From Palaemon carinicauda (lineage: Eukaryota > Arthropoda > Malacostraca > Decapoda > Palaemonidae), in the NCBI RefSeq assembly GCF_036898095.1, contig NC_090735.1, forward strand, positions 696,960 to 760,959: DNA of 64,000 bases, written 5' to 3'. The translations under genes were made by a program, and so were the position numbers. The number at the start of each line of letters is the position of its first letter. Position 1 is the stretch's first letter. The notes under the pieces are model-generated. The model had not been told where the DNA came from. It did no database searches and saw nothing but the letters and a program-made list of their open reading frames with translations. This document shows positions 60,035-64,000 of this stretch, one piece after another.

Positions 60035-62770
60035 GGGAAGGACCAAGTAGTTGGACAATAGAAGAATAAGAGAAAAAGGAACTTTATTTTAAGTAGGAAA
60101 TATCCTTTGATGTTGGAGTAATGGCCTTCATCATTGGATAAAGTACTGACTCAGTGGGAAGGACCAAGAAGTTGGACCATAGAAGATGAAGAGAAAAAGG
60201 AACTTTATTTTGAGGAGTAAATATCCTTTGAGGTAGGAGTACAGACCTTCATCATTGGATCAAGTACTGACTCAGTGGGAAGGACCAAGTAGTTGAATCA
60301 TAGAAGATGAAGAGAAAAGGGAACTTTATTTTGAGGAGGACATATCTTTTGATGTAACAGTACAAGCCTTCATCATTGGATAAAGTACTGACAGTAGGAA
60401 GGACCAAGTAGTCGGACCATAGAAGATGAAGAGAAAGGGGAACTTTATTTTGAGGAGGAAATATCCTTTGATGTTGGAGTTCAGGCCTTCGTAATTGGAT
60501 AAAGTACTGACTCAGTGGGAAGGACCAAGTACTTGGATCATAGAAGATGAAGAGAAAAAGGAACTTTATTTTGAGGAGGAAATATCCTTTGATGTAGGAG
60601 TACAGGCCTTCATCATTGGATAAAGTACTGACTCAGTGGGAAGGACTAAGTAGTTGGACCATAAAAGATGAAGAGAAAAATGAACTATGTTTTGAGGAGG
60701 AAAAATCCTTCGATGTAAGAGTACAGGCCTTCATCGTTGGATAGAGTACTGTTTCAGTGGAAAGGACCAGGTAGTTGGACCATAGAAGATGAAGAGAAAA
60801 GGGAATTTTATTTTGAGGAGGAAATATCCTTTGATGTAGGAGTACAGGCCTTCATCATTGAATAAAGTAGTGTCAGTGGGAAGGACCAAGTAGTTGGACT
60901 ATGGAAGATGAAGAGAAAAAGGAACTTTGTTTTGAGGAGGAAATATCCTTTGATGTTGGAGTGCAGGCCTTCATCATTGAATAAAGTACTGTCTCAGTGG
61001 GAAGGACAAAGTAGTTGGACTATGGAAGATGAAGAGAAAAAAGACTTTGTTTTGAGGAGGAAATATCCTTTGATGTAAGAGTACAGGCCTTCAACATTGA
61101 ATAAAGTACTGATTCAGTGGGAACGACCAAGTAGTTGGACTATGGTAGAAGAAAAAAAGGAACTATTTTGAGGAAGAAATATCCTTTGATGTAGGAGTAC
61201 AGGCCTTCATCATTGAATAAAGTACTGACTCAGTGGGAATGACCAAGTACTTGGACCATAGAATATGAAGAGAAAAAGGAACTTTGTTTTGAGGAGGAAA
61301 TATCCTTTAATGTTGGAGTACAGGCCTTCATCATTGAATAAAGTACATACTCAGTGGGAAGGACCAAGTACTTGGACCATAGAAGATGAAGAGAAAAAGG
61401 AAATTTGTTTTGATTAGGAAATATCCTTTGATGTAGGAGTACAGGCATTCATCATTGGATAAAGTTCTGACTCAGTGGGAAGGACCAAGTTGTTGGACCA
61501 TAGAAGATGAAGAGAAAAGGGAACTTTGTTTTGAGGAGGAAATATCCTTTGATGTTGGAGTACAGGCCTTCATCATTGGATAAAGTACTGACTCAGTGGG
61601 AAAGACCAAGTAGTTGGACCAGAGAAGATGAAAAGAAAAAGGAACTTTATTTTGAGGAGTAAATATCCTTTGATGTTAGAGTCCAGGCCTTCATCATTGG
61701 ATAAAGTACTGACTCAGTGAGAAGGACCAAGTAGTTGGACCATAGAATATGAAGAGAAAAGGGAACTTTATTTTGAGGAAGAGATATCCTTTGATGTAAG
61801 AGTACAGGCCTTCGTCATTGGATAAAGTACTGACTCAGTGGGAAGGACCAAGTAGTTGGATCATAGAAAATGAAGAAAAAAAGGAACTATTTTGAGGAGG
61901 AAATATCCTTTGATGTTGGAGTACAGGCCTTCATCATTGGATGAAGTACTGACTCAGTGGGAAAGACGAAGTAGTTCGACCATAGAAGAGGAAGAGTAAA
62001 GGGAACTTTATTTTGAGGAGGAAATATCCTTCGATGTAGGAGTAGAGGCTTTCATCATTGGATAAAGTACTGACTCAGTGGGAAGGACCAATTAGTTGGA
62101 CCATAAAAGATGAAGAGAAAAAGGAACTTTATTTTGAGGAGTAAATATCCTTTGATGTTGGAGTAGAGGCCCTCATCATTGGATAAAGTACTGACTCAGT
62201 GGGAAGGACCAAGTAGTTGGACCATTGAAGATGAAGAAAAAAAGGAACTTTGTTTGAGGAGGAAATATCCTTTGATGTAGGAGTACAGGCCTTCGTCATT
62301 GGATAAAGTACTGACTCAGTTGGAAGGACCAAGTAGTTGGACCATAGAAGATGAAGAGAAAAAAGAACTTTATTTTGAGGAGGAAATATCCTTTGATGTA
62401 GGAGTAGAGGCCTTAATCATTGGATAAAGCATTGACTCATTGGGAAGGACCAAATAGTTGGACCATAGAAGATGAAGAAAAAAAGGAACTTTGTTTGAGG
62501 AGGAAATATCCTTTGATGTAGGAATTCAGGCCTTTGTCATTGGATAAAGTACTGACTCAGTGGGAAGGACCAAGTAGTTGGACCATAGAAGATGAAGAGA
62601 AAAAGGAGCTTTGTTTTGAGGAGGAATTATCCTTTGTTGTAGGAGTACAGGCCTCCGTCATTAGATAAGTACTGACTCAGTTGGAAGGACCAAGTAGTTG
62701 GACCATGGAAGATGAAGAGAAAAAGGAACTTTGTTTTGAGTAGGAAATATCCTTTGATGTTGGAGTACAG

Positions 62771-63324
62771 GCCTTTGTCATTGGATAAAGTACTGACTCA
62801 GTGGGAAGGACCAAGTAGTTGGACCATGAATATGAAGAAAAAAAGGAACATTATTTTGAGGAGGAAATATCCTTTGATGTTGGAGTACTGCCTCAGTGGG
62901 AAGGACCAAGTAGTTGGACCATGGAAGATGAAAAAAAAGGAACTTTATTTTGAGGAGGACATATCTTTTGATGTAAAGTACTGACAGTAGGAAGGACCAA
63001 GTAGTCGGACCATAGGAGATGGAGAGAAAAAGGAACTTTATTTTGAGGAGGAAATATTCTTTGATGTTGGAGTCCAGGCCTTTGTCATTGGATAAAGTAC
63101 TGACTCAGTGGGAAGGACCAAGTAGTTGGACCATGAATATGAAGAAAAAAAGGAACATTATTTTGAGGAGGAAATATCCTTTGATGTTGGAGTACTGCCT
63201 CAGTGGGAAGGACCAAGTAGTTGGACCATGGAAGATGAAAAAAAAGGAACTTTATTTTGAGGAGGACATATCTTTTGATGTAAAGTACTGACAGTAGGAA
63301 GGACCAAGTAGTCGGACCATAGGA
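62771..63324 (+). repeat. 307-bp tandem duplication E with truncated monomers
   Basis: Two copies at an offset of 307 bp, 62771-63017 and 63078-63324, with intervening monomer sequence. Each copy contains a shortened monomer where GGAGTAC joins directly to TGCCTCAG (about 62882 and 63189), and a second one where GATGTA joins AAGTACTGACAG (about 62969 and 63276). The first has lost 25 bp between two direct AGTAC repeats of the normal monomer. Confidence 0.8.
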
Positions 63325-64000
63325 GATGAAGAGAAAAAGGAACTTTATTTTGAGGAGTAAATATCCTTTGATGTTGGAGTAGAGGCCCTCATCATTAGAT
63401 AAAGTACTGACTCAGTGGGAAGGACCAAGAAGTTGGACCAGAGAAGAGGAAGAGAAAAAGGAGCTTTATTTTTAGGAGGAAATATCCTTTTATGTAGGAG
63501 TACAAGCCTTCATCATTGGATAAAGTACTGACTCAGTGGGAAGGACCAAGTAGTTGGATCATAGAAGATGAAGAGAAAAAGGAACTTTATTTTGAGGAGG
63601 AAATATCCTTTGATGTAGGAGTACAGGCCTTCATCATCGGATAAAGTACTGACTCAGTGGGAAGGTCTAAGTAGTTGGACCATAGAAGAGGAAGAGAAAA
63701 AGGAACTTTATTTTCAAGAGGAATTATCCTTTGATGTAGGAGTACAAGCCTTCATCCTTGGATAAAGTACTGACTCAGTGGGAAGGACCAAGTAGTTGGA
63801 CCATAAAAGAGGAAGAGATAAAGGAACTTTATTTTGAGGAGGAAATAACTTTTGATGTAGGAGTACAGGCCTTCATCATTGGATAAAGTACTGACTCAGT
63901 TGGAAAGACCAAGTAGTTGGACCATAAAAGAGAAAGAGAAAAAGGAACTTTATTTTGAGGAGGAAATATCCTTTGATGTTGGAGTAAAGGCATTCATCAT

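Larger units (their letters stand above)
40460..64000 (+). repeat. 121-bp satellite array, right segment, continues beyond the window
   Basis: About 195 monomers in the same orientation as the left segment. Variation among monomers is higher from about 50.6 kb to the right end: length variants, AAAATATC blocks and lost palindromes are more frequent, apart from the recent duplications listed separately. No genes or other insertions were seen, and the array is still running at base 64000. Confidence 0.97.

Noticed and set aside
9477..61340. AATAAA created in monomers reading TTGAATAAAGTACTG, as polyadenylation signals
   Set aside because: They are point variants of TTGGATAAAG with no associated gene or consistent downstream element.
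8394..62332. Minus-strand frames of 60-117 codons (MVLPTESVLYPMMKACTP type) in the satellite
   Set aside because: These are the complement of the same monomers; longer ones occur only where indels or length variants happen to join frames.
4828..63291. Dozens of 65-codon + strand open frames of nearly the same sequence (starting MKRKRNFILRRKYPLM) in the satellite
   Set aside because: Each spans about 1.6 monomers and ends at the same TAA in TTGGATAAAG. Because 121 is one more than a multiple of three, the frame shifts each monomer and never stays open. Their similarity reflects the repeat, with no sign of codon-level selection.
4741..64000. A CRISPR array, suggested by regular spacing
   Set aside because: The whole 121 bp is repeated with no unique spacers, there are no cas genes, and the DNA is eukaryotic in character.
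4741..64000. A CENP-B-box-like or telomeric motif in the satellite
   Set aside because: I looked for the canonical CENP-B box core and for TTAGG or TTAGGG runs and saw neither; the only notable palindrome is ACTGACTCAGT.

Overview
This is eukaryotic DNA, most likely from an animal. One short coding segment sits at the left edge. Almost everything else is repetitive: low-complexity minisatellites, then a satellite array that fills more than 59 kb and runs off the right edge. There is no bacterial-style gene packing, operon, rRNA gene or CRISPR array. The density of A-rich and AGC-rich simple repeats beside a coiled-coil gene resembles repeat-rich invertebrate genomes such as crustaceans, but no marker gene allows the species to be named.

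Layout. Positions 2-1063 are the 3' part of an open reading frame for a coiled-coil protein that enters from outside the window and ends in a lysine/arginine-rich tail. Just downstream, 1090-1593 holds eleven units of a small hairpin-forming minisatellite, split by an 83-bp (TA)n tract. About 600 bp of non-coding sequence follows (1613-2219), then an AGC-trinucleotide region (2220-2960) and a purine-only minisatellite with A-runs and C-runs (about 2970-4740). The purine repeat passes directly into the satellite through a shared GAGGAGGAA.

The satellite has a 121-bp monomer, about 40% GC, all in one orientation, with roughly 466 copies. Copies share variant blocks, so the array is built of nested higher-order repeats. 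These are a 4.58-kb unit (about 9.6-26.9 kb), 363-bp and 726-bp units (about 24.8-32 kb), a near-perfect 5,535-bp tandem duplication (32078-43147), a 3.0-3.5-kb unit (about 40.5-50.6 kb), an 847-bp unit (about 54.8-56.5 kb), a 1,811-bp unit (56.4-60.0 kb, with partial copies later) and a 307-bp unit (about 62.77-63.32 kb). A 1,427-bp non-satellite insertion with mobile-element features (TG...CA ends, a short target duplication, in-phase flanks) interrupts the array. It appears twice only because the 5,535-bp block that carries it was duplicated.

The many 60-90-codon open frames in the satellite are by-products of the repeat and not genes: 121 is not a multiple of three and every pass meets a stop. 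The points most worth a second look are the hairpin minisatellite whose stems are conserved while loops vary, the 11-bp palindrome with an AP-1-type core in nearly every satellite monomer, the insertion at that palindrome, and an indel-rich stretch at about 17.6-22.6 kb that could be an assembly artefact. No search or alignment program was run. Boundaries given as approximate were read by eye.
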